A stretch of DNA of 64,000 nt from Fibrobacter sp. UWB11 (GCF_900143015.1 NZ_FSRT01000002.1:186001-250000), one strand, 5' to 3'; positions 16,740 to 26,219 are shown, numbered from the stretch's first letter. Notes: a model not told the origin generated them from the sequence alone. Numbers and translations are program-made.

Positions 16740-18047
16740 TTATTTCAGCACGCGCATACGGACCATGACGTCCGTATCGTTGACCTTGACCGCCGGCGAT
16801 GCAAGCGTGAGTTCGATTTCCTTGCGGATATCAGCCACCTGCTTCTTGAGGCGAGCAAGGCGGTTGCCTTCGAGCTTCGGCGTTGCAATCATAGTCTTCT
16901 TGGCCGGGTTCATCCAGTTGCCACGATTGTCCTTGAAGCCCAAGTGCAAATGCGGACCCGTGCTGCGACCCGTAGAACCAACCTTACCGATTACCTGACG
17001 CGGAGCGACCTTCGTGCCGACATTCACGCCACGCACGGAGAGGTGCATGTACCAGCTTTCAGTATTGTCCCTGTGGCGGATGGCAATCTTGTTACCGCTC
17101 AAGTCATCATAACCAGAAACAGTCACGACACCAGCAGCAACCGCATAGACCGGTGAGCCCTTGGGGCTACCATAGTCGATACCGTGATGCACCGTGCGAC
17201 GGCCAGTAATCGGGTGGATGCGGGCACCATACGGGCTCGTGATATGCAAACGGTCGAGCGGGTAACGGAGACCTTCGAAAATGAGCGCTTCACCCTTTTC
17301 AGTGTAATGGGCGTTAAACGAACTCTTCGGATCCGGGTCTTCGTAGCGGAAAGCTTCGTGATGGCCAACAGTGTAGCCGTTAAATTCAGCGTAAAGCACC
17401 TTGCCGCTAATCCAGATAGAGTCTTGATAGAACTTTTCTTCGAGCAAAATACGGAACTTGTCGCCCGGGCGTGCGAGCTGGAAAGAGACCTTGCACTGCA
17501 AAACGGCGCTCACGACACCCACCATGCGGCTAGGAATGCCGACCTTATGCAAGATGCCACTCAACGTGCTCCCGTTTTCCAAGGCGCCCTCAAAAACAGA
17601 CTGACGGATCGTTACAGGCTTGTCAATGCGGCTATAGGCAAAACCAGAATCGACCTTGCTCAACATGTGAACCGTAGCCGGGTTCGGCGCAAAGCGGAAA
17701 CGCTGGACATCGCCAGCAGTATCGAGAGCGGCATAAAACACCTGCCCCACGCGGAGTGCAGCAAGTTCAACGGAGTCCTGCAAGGCAATCACAATCTTGC
17801 CACGTTCTTTTTCGTTGATGTTCATGCGGTATAGCACCTGGAAAAGTCCATCGCCCGCACGAACGGTATCGTTTTTCACAATCCATTTCGAAGTCGCCAC
17901 TTGAGCTTTTGCAATCAAGGCCTTTAACGAATCGGCCGTCGCTTCAAGTTTTGCTTTTTCTTGCGTCAACGCGTCAATTTTTTTCTGTTCATTACATCCG
18001 GTAAGCGCAATAATTGCAACACACAGCAAAAAGAAAAATCTGGACAT
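16740..18047 (-). CDS. M23 family metallopeptidase lipoprotein
   Basis: A protein of 435 residues from ATG 18047 (a GTG two codons upstream is the alternative). The N-terminus has lipobox LTGC. A short coiled coil (about residues 20-48) precedes an opacity/LysM-like N-domain, then the M23 endopeptidase domain with HHGIDYGSPKGSPVYAVAAG, WYMHLS and GPHLHLGF, which supply the zinc ligands. This architecture resembles MepM/YebA-type DD-endopeptidases that cut peptidoglycan cross-links during growth. The zinc-ligand set appears complete, so an active enzyme is expected rather than an EnvC-like regulator. Located in the periplasm, anchored by lipid. Confidence 0.9.
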   Translation of the reverse strand: MSRFFFLLCVAIIALTGCNEQKKIDALTQEKAKLEATADSLKALIAKAQVATSKWIVKNDTVRAGDGLFQVLYRMNINEKERGKIVIALQDSVELAALRVGQVFYAALDTAGDVQRFRFAPNPATVHMLSKVDSGFAYSRIDKPVTIRQSVFEGALENGSTLSGILHKVGIPSRMVGVVSAVLQCKVSFQLARPGDKFRILLEEKFYQDSIWISGKVLYAEFNGYTVGHHEAFRYEDPDPKSSFNAHYTEKGEALIFEGLRYPLDRLHITSPYGARIHPITGRRTVHHGIDYGSPKGSPVYAVAAGVVTVSGYDDLSGNKIAIRHRDNTESWYMHLSVRGVNVGTKVAPRQVIGKVGSTGRSTGPHLHLGFKDNRGNWMNPAKKTMIATPKLEGNRLARLKKQVADIRKEIELTLASPAVKVNDTDVMVRMRVLK

Positions 18048-18089
18048 AATCACCCGCTCTTAAAATTTCAAAAGCAAAGATAAAAAATA

Positions 18090-18111
18090 CCCCGCGCGGG
18101 TAGGCGCGAGG
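18090..18111 (-). terminator. Terminator between the FKBP and M23 genes
   Basis: CCCCGCGC (18090-18097) pairs with GCGCGAGG (18104-18111). On the minus strand the stem is followed by TATTTTTTA. It ends the FKBP transcript 29 nt past its stop. Confidence 0.75.
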
Positions 18112-18139
18112 CATTCAATTTCAAGCGAATTGCTTAAGA

Positions 18140-18934
18140 TTACTGCTTAGCAGGTTTCTTAGCCGGCTTCTTCTGATCCGGCTTAGCCTGTTCTGCCGGC
18201 TTTTCAGGAGCGATCACTTCCAAAAGTTCCATTTCGAACTTGAGGACGGAGTTACCCGGAATAGCACGGTTGCCATGCGGACCGTAAGCGAGGTCGCTCG
18301 GGATCCATGCGATAACCTTTTCGCCGACCTTCATGAGCTTGAGCATTTCCGTCCAGCCCGGGATTACAGCAGTAACCGGGAATTCGAGCGGCTGGCCACG
18401 ATCGACAGAGCTGTCGAACTTTTCGCCATTGAGGAGCGTACCAGTGTAGTGAACCTTGACCTTGTCTTCGTCGGTCGGAATTGCACCTTGACCTTCAGTA
18501 ACAATCTTGTACTGGAGACCAGATTGCGTAGTCACAACGCCTTCGGCAGTCTTGTTCTGAGCGAGGAAAGCTTCGCCTTCAGCCTTGTTCTTGGCAGCTG
18601 CGATGCTATCCTTTCTTACCTTTTCGGCCTGACGATCAGCAGAAAGCTTGTTGAGCGTTTCCATGATAATGGAGTCGTTCATCAAGTACTTGGCAGAATC
18701 GCTATTGTAGCGTTCCTTGAAAGCCTGAATGAAGAGGTCGAGGTCGAGATCGATGGAATCGCGAGTTACCAACTGGAAGCGTGCCTGGTTACCGAAATGA
18801 GCACCGAGAGCATAGCTATACTTGTCCTTTTCAGTAACAAGCGAAGTCTTTTCGGTAGATGCAGTTTTGCACGGTTCGCAACCAGTCATAAGCATGGCAA
18901 GAGCGCCAGCTGCAACAATCAATTTAGTCTTCAT
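18140..18934 (-). CDS. FKBP-type peptidyl-prolyl isomerase lipoprotein
   Basis: A protein of 264 residues. MKTKLIVAAGALAMLMTGC is a lipoprotein signal. Residues about 30-135 form the helical dimerisation domain of Mip/FkpA-type proteins (KYSYALGAHFG at the start), and about 150-245 the FKBP fold with VKVHYTGTLLNGEKFDSS, VIPGWTEMLKLMKVGEK and DLAYGPHG. The C-terminus is a Lys/Pro-rich tail. Catalyses cis-trans isomerisation of prolyl bonds and acts as a folding helper for envelope proteins. It is divergent from glmS and ends in its own terminator. Confidence 0.92.
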   Translation of the reverse strand: MKTKLIVAAGALAMLMTGCEPCKTASTEKTSLVTEKDKYSYALGAHFGNQARFQLVTRDSIDLDLDLFIQAFKERYNSDSAKYLMNDSIIMETLNKLSADRQAEKVRKDSIAAAKNKAEGEAFLAQNKTAEGVVTTQSGLQYKIVTEGQGAIPTDEDKVKVHYTGTLLNGEKFDSSVDRGQPLEFPVTAVIPGWTEMLKLMKVGEKVIAWIPSDLAYGPHGNRAIPGNSVLKFEMELLEVIAPEKPAEQAKPDQKKPAKKPAKQ

Positions 18935-19025
18935 GTTTATCCTCTATGAAAAAATAGACTTCTTTAAAATAGTAAAACATTTCCGTTAAAACTTACAATA
19001 ATTTTCTTTTTACCTTTACATTTTG

Positions 19026-19031
19026 TATATT
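19026..19031 (+). promoter_or_regulatory. Possible -10 element of glmS
   Basis: TATATT lies 32 nt before the glmS start, in an AT-rich gap between divergent genes. The same hexamer occurs upstream of scpA (29085) and the Rrf2 gene (60886), which suggests a shared promoter element. No -35 match was established. Confidence 0.3.
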
Positions 19032-19062
19032 TTCAGCTAACAATCAGTATACCAGGTTTACT

Positions 19063-20892
19063 ATGTGCGGAATTATTGGATATAACGGTAAAGCCGAAGC
19101 TCTGCCGATTCTTGTCGAAGGACTCAAGAAAATGGAATACCGAGGCTACGATAGCTCTGGTGTAGCAGTCATCGACCATAATCAAATAAAAGTTGTCCGT
19201 GCATCGGGAAAAATCAAGGCCCTCGAAGACAAATTAAAAAACACCCCCATTAAGGGTTCTGTGGGCATTGCACATACCCGTTGGGCCACCCATGGTGCAC
19301 CTACCGAAGCAAACGCCCATCCGCATACAAGCTTCGATGGAAAAATTTCTATTGTCCATAACGGCATTATCGAGAACTACGCAAGTCTCAAGGCAAAGCT
19401 CATTGCAGAAGGTATCGAATTCAAATCCGAAACAGATACCGAAGTTGTGGCACACCTCATCGCCCGCTATTACAATGGCGATTTGAAGACAGCCGTCCTC
19501 AAGGCTCTCAAACAGATTGAAGGAACTTTTGGCCTTGGTGTTATCTGTAATGAAGAACCGAATGTTTTGATTGGCGCCCGCCGCGGAAGTCCGCTTATCC
19601 TCGGTATCGGTAACGACGGTGACTTTTACCTCGCCAGTGATGTTTCGGCCATTATCAACCACACGCAAAAAGTCGTTTATCTCGATGACAATGACGTTGT
19701 TCAAATCAAGAACAGCGGTTATTCCATCGTCAACATGAGCAGCCACGAAGTGCAACGCGAAGTCCAAGACGTGGAATTCGATGCAGACGCCGTGGCCAAG
19801 GGCGGGTTCCCGCACTTCATGCTCAAGGAAATTTTTGAACAGCCCGAAGTGCTCCGCAACACCATGCGCGGTCGTTTGCTCACCGCCGAAGGTAACGCAA
19901 AACTTGCGGGCCTCGACACAAATATCAAGGAACTCCGCAACATCAATCGCATCATCATCACCGCTTGCGGCACAAGCTACTATGCAGGCATGGTCGGTGA
20001 ATACATGATTGAAGACCTGGCTGGCGTTCCGGTCGAAGTCGAATACGCTTCGGAATTCCGCTACAGAAACCCGATTATCAAGCCGGGCACACTCGTCATT
20101 GCCATCAGCCAGTCCGGCGAAACTGCAGATACGCTCGCCGCTCTCCGCGAAGCACAACAGAAGGGCGCCACCGCTCTTGCAATTTGTAACGGCGTCGGTT
20201 CCACAATCGCACGAACAAGTGATGGCGGTGTTTATCTGCACGCCGGTCCGGAAATCGGTGTGGCCAGCACCAAGGCATTCACAAGCCAGGTGACCGTGCT
20301 CGCCATGATTGCCCTCTTGCTCGGCCGCCAACGCAGACTCAGCTTTGAAACAGGCGCCGACATCGTGAAAGATCTTTTGGACCTCCCGGATCTCGTCACC
20401 GAAACACTCAAGCTTTCTGACAGTATCGCCGAAATCGCAAAGACACTTTGCAAAGCAAACAACTTCTTGTACCTCGGTCGCCACTTCTGCTATCCGGTCG
20501 CTATGGAAGGTGCTTTGAAGCTCAAGGAAATCAGCTACATCCACGCAGAAGGCTACCCCGCTGCCGAAATGAAGCACGGCCCGATCGCCCTCATCGACGA
20601 AAACATGCCGGTCGTGGTCATCGCCCCGAAGGATTCCCTCTTCGATAAGATCATCAGCAATATCCGCGAAATCAAGGCCCGCGGTGGCAAAGTCATCGCC
20701 GTCACGACGGAAGACTGCCACCCGCTCGACGAAATCGCAGACCACATCATCACGGTCCCGAAGACCCGCCCGATGCTCATGCCGATTCTCACCTGCATCC
20801 CGCTCCAGTTGCTCGCCTACCACATCGCCGTGTTGCGCGGAAACGATGTGGACCAGCCGAGAAACCTCGCCAAGAGCGTGACGGTGGAATAA
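19063..20892 (+). CDS. glmS: Glutamine-fructose-6-phosphate aminotransferase GlmS
   Basis: Makes glucosamine-6-phosphate from fructose-6-phosphate and glutamine, the first step toward peptidoglycan and lipopolysaccharide amino sugars. The 609-residue length is standard. MCGIIGY gives the N-terminal nucleophile Cys after Met removal. The glutaminase domain holds HTRWATHG and GIIENY. Two SIS domains follow, with TACGTSYYAG, ISQSGETADT and ASTKAFTSQ, and the C-terminus is the invariant LAKSVTVE. No glmS ribozyme-like structure is evident in the roughly 130-nt upstream gap. A strong terminator follows. Confidence 0.97.
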   Translation: MCGIIGYNGKAEALPILVEGLKKMEYRGYDSSGVAVIDHNQIKVVRASGKIKALEDKLKNTPIKGSVGIAHTRWATHGAPTEANAHPHTSFDGKISIVHNGIIENYASLKAKLIAEGIEFKSETDTEVVAHLIARYYNGDLKTAVLKALKQIEGTFGLGVICNEEPNVLIGARRGSPLILGIGNDGDFYLASDVSAIINHTQKVVYLDDNDVVQIKNSGYSIVNMSSHEVQREVQDVEFDADAVAKGGFPHFMLKEIFEQPEVLRNTMRGRLLTAEGNAKLAGLDTNIKELRNINRIIITACGTSYYAGMVGEYMIEDLAGVPVEVEYASEFRYRNPIIKPGTLVIAISQSGETADTLAALREAQQKGATALAICNGVGSTIARTSDGGVYLHAGPEIGVASTKAFTSQVTVLAMIALLLGRQRRLSFETGADIVKDLLDLPDLVTETLKLSDSIAEIAKTLCKANNFLYLGRHFCYPVAMEGALKLKEISYIHAEGYPAAEMKHGPIALIDENMPVVVIAPKDSLFDKIISNIREIKARGGKVIAVTTEDCHPLDEIADHIITVPKTRPMLMPILTCIPLQLLAYHIAVLRGNDVDQPRNLAKSVTVE

Positions 20893-20917
20893 GGCTAATT
20901 CGGATTCTAAATTTGTA

Positions 20918-20956
20918 AATGCGCAAGCCCCTCCCATCAGGAGGGGTTTGCGCATT
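20918..20956 (+). terminator. Strong bidirectional terminator after glmS
   Basis: AATGCGCAAGCCCCTCC pairs with GGAGGGGTTTGCGCATT around a short CATCA loop, with one wobble. The stem is long and GC-rich, and serves glmS on the plus strand and the small gene on the minus strand. Confidence 0.8.
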
Positions 20957-20992
20957 ACATGTAAACTCCAAAAGTATCGTCCATAAAAAGGT

Positions 20993-21157
20993 CTATTCTT
21001 TAGGCGTTTGAGCCTGGATACACCTACGATAAAGAGCAGTCATTCTGCCCGTTTTTGTAAGGACACCCGCTCTTTGCAACCGGCGAAGAGTAGCCTCCCT
21101 TGAATGATCCATCGTTTCAATGGCATGCATTGCATTTTTGATTAGATTTTCTGTCAT
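20993..21157 (-). CDS. Small hypothetical protein (54 residues)
   Basis: A 54-residue basic protein with ATG 21157 preceded by GAGAGGCG and a TAG stop. The C-terminal half reads LRRLQRAGVLTKTGRMTALY, a pattern of the form L-x-x-A-G-(V/I)-L-T-x-x-G-x-(M/L)-x-x-x-Y that I associate with small hypothetical or antitoxin-like proteins; this is a loose impression. It lies downstream of the large exonuclease-helicase gene on the same strand, separated by two perfect inverted repeats, and shares the terminator at 20918-20956. Function unknown. Confidence 0.55.
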   Translation of the reverse strand: MTENLIKNAMHAIETMDHSREATLRRLQRAGVLTKTGRMTALYRRCIQAQTPKE

Positions 21158-21220
21158 AATAACGCCTCTCTACACCATAAAAATACAATAAGGGAGAATT
21201 GGTAGTCAAGAGGGCGTATT

Positions 21221-21247
21221 TTCGGGGAAAACAGACTTTTCCCCGAA
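21221..21247. promoter_or_regulatory. Perfect inverted repeat, 11-5-11
   Basis: TTCGGGGAAAA (21221-21231) and TTTTCCCCGAA (21237-21247) are exact reverse complements around CAGAC. It lies between the helicase stop and the start of the small gene, so it may be an operator for the small gene or the end of the helicase transcript. No long T-run follows on either strand. Confidence 0.55.
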
Positions 21248-21259
21248 CCTCAGAAAGCT

Positions 21260-21306
21260 CATTTAGAGAGTTATACCGCAAAAAAGTGCTTATAACTCTC
21301 TAAATG
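21260..21306. promoter_or_regulatory. Perfect inverted repeat, 16-15-16
   Basis: CATTTAGAGAGTTATA (21260-21275) and TATAACTCTCTAAATG (21291-21306) match exactly as reverse complements. The 15-nt spacer is A-rich. It stands 69 nt past the helicase stop codon and 103 nt before the small gene. It may be a protein-binding site or a transcript end. Confidence 0.55.
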
Positions 21307-21374
21307 TCTTGTTTTGAGGGAGATTTAGAGGGGGATAGAGTTTTTTTTTGTTGGATAGCAAGATTTTTAAATCA

Positions 21375-24300
21375 CTAACGTTTTCGCTCTAATTCTATTT
21401 CAGGTAAAATAATGGGGCACTCATCTTCGCGTTCTTTGTTTTTCCAAGCAACGATATAACGAACCTTGGCATTTTTCACAATATAACCTAGTTCTTCGAA
21501 ATGCTTTATTTTTGCCTTCGCTTCTTTTGACAACACTGCAATTGCATTTTTAGACGAAGAAAAATCATACAGGCAACCTCCCATAAATCGCAACAACTTT
21601 CCCGCGCATAGCGATAAAATTCTTTTCTTTAATTCAGGACCTTCATTCGATTTTTCGCCATAAAAATAATCAAGCCACAAATCCTTATGTCCCAATTGGC
21701 AAATAATTTCAGCTGGTTCTGGATATCTGGTGCTGTCTATTATTTTCTCAGGAGCATACTTTTCCAAGAATGGACAGCAATGGAAAACATACAATTGATT
21801 CTTTGCACGAGTAAACCCAACATACAAAACACGTCTTTCCTCCTCCGTGTTTATTCGCAGGTCATTCACCATTACATAAACTCTGTCGAATTCTCGCCCT
21901 TTGGCTTTATGAATTGTCGATACAACAACTTCATTATTCGAACCTTTTTCAAAATCCGAAATTTTAGATTCCATCAAAAACAATTCAAAATCATTTCGAT
22001 AAAGCCGATCATTTTGATTCTTATAGACATCAAGAGCTCGTAAACAAGTTTCCAATATGGAACTTTCTTGATAATTTTTCTTCAGCTTTTCTACAGCACT
22101 ATCCCACTCATCTATACTGACAATCGGTTCATTATTCTTTTGAATCCATTCCAAGAAATCTCTAAATTCAATTAATTCATGCAATGGGAATCCATCGCTG
22201 TTCTGAATTAATTTAGCCTTTACATTCTTATAATTCAAAAGGGCCATAACCTTTAAAGCATCATCATTTGTCTTCGTTAAAACACAAACTAATCCTTCTG
22301 GAGGATATTTTTTCAAGTGCTTAAATATCGGATATTCTAGATTCGGAGAAATGAATTTTACAATTTTTACGTCACCTATACCATCTTTCACAGAGACAAT
22401 AGGATTTTCTTTCAAACGGTTTGGAATATCCCGCACAAAGCGATTACTGAATTCTACCACCTGTTTTACGCTACGATAGTTTTCAACAAGTTCATATTTT
22501 TGGGCCCTGTAGGTTTCCATGAACCTACTCAAGTTTACGGAGCTAGAACCGTCTTTCTTATGAATGCCTTCAAAAATGTTTTGATCATCATCACCAACTG
22601 CAATTACGCGCATATCGTCATTTTCTTCAATAAGCGCTTGTATCAGGGCAAATTGGTGTTCGTCCATATCCTGAGCTTCATCAATAACAAGGACTTTCTT
22701 CGTTATCTTGCTATGCTCGATTTCTCCTTCGCGAATCATCCGTACTGCAGTTTCGATAACGGAATCAGACTCACTCAGATCCCCCATTTTTCCAAGTAAA
22801 TCAAAGGCATAGGAATGGAAAGTCTTTGCAGTCAGATAAGCTGCAGCTGGCCCTATCAACTTGCGCAGTTTTTCTTTGAAATCTATTGCAGCACTTCGAG
22901 AAAAAGTCAACATCAACAGCTGTTCGTGCTTTACATCTTCAAGCAACATTAGTGAAGCCAATTTATGCACTAGCACCCGCGTTTTCCCGCTACCCGGTCC
23001 TGCAGCAACCATTATGTATTGGCTATTCTTATCCTCTATTATTTCTTTCTGCCGAGGCGATAGTTCATCTATAATCTCGTGATATTTTTGTGGAGTAATG
23101 TTGTGATTGATTTCGTCTTGTCTGTTCCCCTTGAAATACTTGTTCAAGAACATTTTGTATTCCAAAGAGAAATAGTCACTCACAAAAGTCAATGCCTGCT
23201 TGCTATCGCGAACCATCATATTGGCGTATTCGCCAACAATATGGATTTGTTGCATTTTCATCTTGTAGAAATTATTCAGTTTCTCATAATCATCAATCTT
23301 ATACTTTATCAAATTGCTTTTTTCAATTCTATGTATTTCTAGAGCATTGTACAAGACCAAGAATCCATCTTCCAACTGCAAGGAATTAATCTTGGAAAGA
23401 TAAAGCAAAGACCGTTCCAATTCCTTATAAGAAACAGGCTCCTTGGAAAAAAGTGAAATCTGATTTTCGTAAGCGTTCAGCAATTCTTTTTCAGAAAATT
23501 GAATCAACGCTTCTTCGCGATTATTTGCCTTTGCATCCAGATTTGCCTGATACAGATAATCTACCACGAATTGCGATAGCTGGACTCTATGCTTGAAGTC
23601 TTCCTTGAGGGAATCCTGAGAAACTTTCAATTCAATTTTTGTACTGACATCGGAACAATAATTCTTTTCAATGAAATTATTGATCATCCAGAAGAATAAT
23701 ATTGTCTTGAAATCTTTTACACTAGATTTCTTTATTCCCTGCTCCATCGCTTCTTCATTCAATTCTTTCAAGTTGAAAATTGTTTTCCCTGTCGCCAATT
23801 TGGAAAGAAGAAGTTCTTCCATTTTACTAAAACGGTTGATAACGGCCTTGGACTTATTCTCGCTTTCAGATTTCTTGATATATGCAGTCAAATCTCTCGT
23901 ATCCGCAAGGATGTTTTCTGCACGAAGTAACTGTACGGATTCTTGGACGGCACTACATTCCAAACCCAAAATATCGGCAATGTAGTCTATTCTAGATTCA
24001 GCCTCATCACTATTTGCCTTTGAAACACTCCTTTCAGAAATCAAAAGGCTCATGATTCTACGAGCTGTTTCTTTTTGTGTATCGTCAAAAAGCGTGGATG
24101 AATCAATCTTGCTGCGAGCCTCATCCATGTTCTGAACCATAATGCCGGTCGCAAATACTCTAGGGCAATTTTGCTTTCGCTCAATATAGCCTGCTTCTTC
24201 CAAGGCTAGAATTGCTGTTTTTACGCGCGTTTCTACATCCCCGTTAGGGTCATCAAAGCCCGCTTCTCTAGCAATTTCCAACGGGGAACGCTTTAGTATT

Positions 24301-26219
24301 GTCCGGTTCTTGGTGAGACTCTTGATAGCCTTCCATACTTGCTGAATTTCGCTCAAGCTGAGTTTGGTTTGGTTCAACAACAGAAAATGCTTGTCCAAAT
24401 CTTTTTCGTTGAAAAGAACGTAGCAGTCGGCCTCCAGGCTTTGATTTCGCCCTGCACGGCCAGCTTCCTGAACGTAATTTTCTAGCGAATCGGATATCTC
24501 ATAATGAACAACTAGCTGGACGTCAGACTTATCCACACCCATGCCAAAGGCAGACGTTGCAACGATGATTTGGACATCGCCGTGGATAAACGCTTCCTGA
24601 TTCTCCACCTTTTCGCGGCTGTCCATCTTGCCATTGAATGCTCGCGCAATAAAACCGTCTTGGTTCAGCTTTTCGGCAAGTATCGCGGTAGTTTTTGTCC
24701 TTGAAACATAGACGATTGTGGGGCAATTCTTTTCTTCTATCAAGGACCTTAACGTTTTGTATTTCTGGTCATCATCTTCTTGGTAGATGACGTGATACGT
24801 CAAGTTGGCACGTGTTGCCTTTGTCGCATATATCTTAAGATCAAGATTCAGCTTCCGCTTGAAGTAATCGCAAATATCCTGAACCACTTTTTGTTTTGCA
24901 GTCGCTGTAAAGCAAGAAACCGAAATTTTGTTTGAACCGGTTTTCTGTTCTTGGATTTTTTTGATGAAATCGCCAATGTAAAGGTAATCTACGCGAAAAT
25001 CATGTCCCCAGCTGGAAAAACAGTGAGCCTCATCGATTACGAAACGGGCTATCTGCCTTGAAAGCAACAGCTTTTCGATGGTTTTGGAACGCAAAGATTC
25101 CGGCGAAATGTACAGGAGTGATGCCAAACCTGATTCAACTCGCCTAATGGATTCAGCGCGTTCAATTGGATCAAGCAAACCATTTATAGTGACAGCATCC
25201 ACAATCCCTTTGTCACTCAGATTGTCCACCTGATCTTTCATCAGTGACTGCAAAGGAGAAATAACGACAGTCAGTCCCTTGTAGTTTTCACCAGCCATCA
25301 ACGCGGGCAATTGGAAGGTAATAGACTTTCCTCCGCCCGTTGGGAAGATTGCAAGCAAGGAATCATTGTTTACCGCAGCAGACGCGGCTTGTTCTTGCAG
25401 GGGTTCTCCATCATATGTTCTAAAATTATCATAGTTGAAAATTTCCTTGAGTTTTTTGCGGACATCAAGTTTACTTTCACAATAGGCGCAAGGCTTGTGA
25501 CAAGGATTATTACGCAACAAGAAAAGGATATTTTCAATGTATGGATAATTTTTCAGAACCCATGCCGGTGTTATGGAACGTTTATCCTTTAAATTGATTA
25601 CCGCCAAAGCATAAGCGAGTTCTATGGGGTGGTCTGAGACAAACTTATCTATGTCAGCATTTTCGCAAATAGAGCCTTCAAAACGCTTCTTGATAAGGTT
25701 TGCAGTATTTTTAGATTCAGAGCCATTCTGGAAAATGCCTAAAAATTTTTTCGTCGAAACAGAATATCCCAGAAATTCAAAAAAGCCCTTGAATTCCGCA
25801 GTTCCCTTCAAAAGGTTCAAATAGATTTCTTTTAAATCGTTATCCAACGCCTTGAAGGCATTAACCTCGTCATAGAAAAGGCCTTTTGATTTTTGCGCAT
25901 CAAGCAAAGGATTGTTCAGAGCATCACTAAGGATTTTGTCATCTTTCAGCAGTTTGTGACTTGGCCTCATGGGGAACATTAAAGGCGACAAATAAAGAGT
26001 GTCAATCACCTTCTTTTTCCCTAAATCCAAATGCGCCAAATATTTCAAATCATGATTTAGAATGTTGTGACCACCGATGAATTCGGCATCTTTCACAAAA
26101 TTCAGAAAGTCACCCTGGATTGAATTATGAAAAGTGGAGTTTTGGTCATTAACCGCACCAAGATCCATAATCTTGTTGCTGGATATAGAAACCTCAATAT
26201 CAAGAAAAACAATGCTCAC
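21375..26219 (-). CDS. Fusion protein: DEDD exonuclease, RecQ-type helicase, UvrD-type helicase
   Basis: A protein of 1614 residues from a GTG at 26219; the long upstream extension to ATG 26345 runs through a GC-rich block and is unlikely to be coding. The N-terminus has a DnaQ-like exonuclease core (VFLDIEVS, GHNILNHDLKYL, and a later SHKLL...LLDA stretch). A cysteine cluster (CHKPCAYC) precedes a RecQ-like superfamily-2 helicase: PTGGGKSITFQLPAL, DEAHCFSSWGHDF and QEAGRAGR. The last third is a UvrD/Rep superfamily-1 helicase: AGPGSGKTRVLVHKL, DEAQDMDEHQF, GDDDQNIFEG, VSTIHKAKGREFD and YVGFTRAKNQLY. Both Walker A boxes look intact. Such an enzyme could unwind and degrade DNA in repair or phage defence; which one is not shown by the context. 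Its codon usage appears more AT-rich than that of its neighbours. Confidence 0.88.
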   Translation of the reverse strand: MSIVFLDIEVSISSNKIMDLGAVNDQNSTFHNSIQGDFLNFVKDAEFIGGHNILNHDLKYLAHLDLGKKKVIDTLYLSPLMFPMRPSHKLLKDDKILSDALNNPLLDAQKSKGLFYDEVNAFKALDNDLKEIYLNLLKGTAEFKGFFEFLGYSVSTKKFLGIFQNGSESKNTANLIKKRFEGSICENADIDKFVSDHPIELAYALAVINLKDKRSITPAWVLKNYPYIENILFLLRNNPCHKPCAYCESKLDVRKKLKEIFNYDNFRTYDGEPLQEQAASAAVNNDSLLAIFPTGGGKSITFQLPALMAGENYKGLTVVISPLQSLMKDQVDNLSDKGIVDAVTINGLLDPIERAESIRRVESGLASLLYISPESLRSKTIEKLLLSRQIARFVIDEAHCFSSWGHDFRVDYLYIGDFIKKIQEQKTGSNKISVSCFTATAKQKVVQDICDYFKRKLNLDLKIYATKATRANLTYHVIYQEDDDQKYKTLRSLIEEKNCPTIVYVSRTKTTAILAEKLNQDGFIARAFNGKMDSREKVENQEAFIHGDVQIIVATSAFGMGVDKSDVQLVVHYEISDSLENYVQEAGRAGRNQSLEADCYVLFNEKDLDKHFLLLNQTKLSLSEIQQVWKAIKSLTKNRTILKRSPLEIAREAGFDDPNGDVETRVKTAILALEEAGYIERKQNCPRVFATGIMVQNMDEARSKIDSSTLFDDTQKETARRIMSLLISERSVSKANSDEAESRIDYIADILGLECSAVQESVQLLRAENILADTRDLTAYIKKSESENKSKAVINRFSKMEELLLSKLATGKTIFNLKELNEEAMEQGIKKSSVKDFKTILFFWMINNFIEKNYCSDVSTKIELKVSQDSLKEDFKHRVQLSQFVVDYLYQANLDAKANNREEALIQFSEKELLNAYENQISLFSKEPVSYKELERSLLYLSKINSLQLEDGFLVLYNALEIHRIEKSNLIKYKIDDYEKLNNFYKMKMQQIHIVGEYANMMVRDSKQALTFVSDYFSLEYKMFLNKYFKGNRQDEINHNITPQKYHEIIDELSPRQKEIIEDKNSQYIMVAAGPGSGKTRVLVHKLASLMLLEDVKHEQLLMLTFSRSAAIDFKEKLRKLIGPAAAYLTAKTFHSYAFDLLGKMGDLSESDSVIETAVRMIREGEIEHSKITKKVLVIDEAQDMDEHQFALIQALIEENDDMRVIAVGDDDQNIFEGIHKKDGSSSVNLSRFMETYRAQKYELVENYRSVKQVVEFSNRFVRDIPNRLKENPIVSVKDGIGDVKIVKFISPNLEYPIFKHLKKYPPEGLVCVLTKTNDDALKVMALLNYKNVKAKLIQNSDGFPLHELIEFRDFLEWIQKNNEPIVSIDEWDSAVEKLKKNYQESSILETCLRALDVYKNQNDRLYRNDFELFLMESKISDFEKGSNNEVVVSTIHKAKGREFDRVYVMVNDLRINTEEERRVLYVGFTRAKNQLYVFHCCPFLEKYAPEKIIDSTRYPEPAEIICQLGHKDLWLDYFYGEKSNEGPELKKRILSLCAGKLLRFMGGCLYDFSSSKNAIAVLSKEAKAKIKHFEELGYIVKNAKVRYIVAWKNKEREDECPIILPEIELERKR

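Noticed and set aside
19234-20955. A 573-codon open frame opposite glmS
   Set aside because: glmS is certain on the other strand; the antisense product has no recognisable motif.
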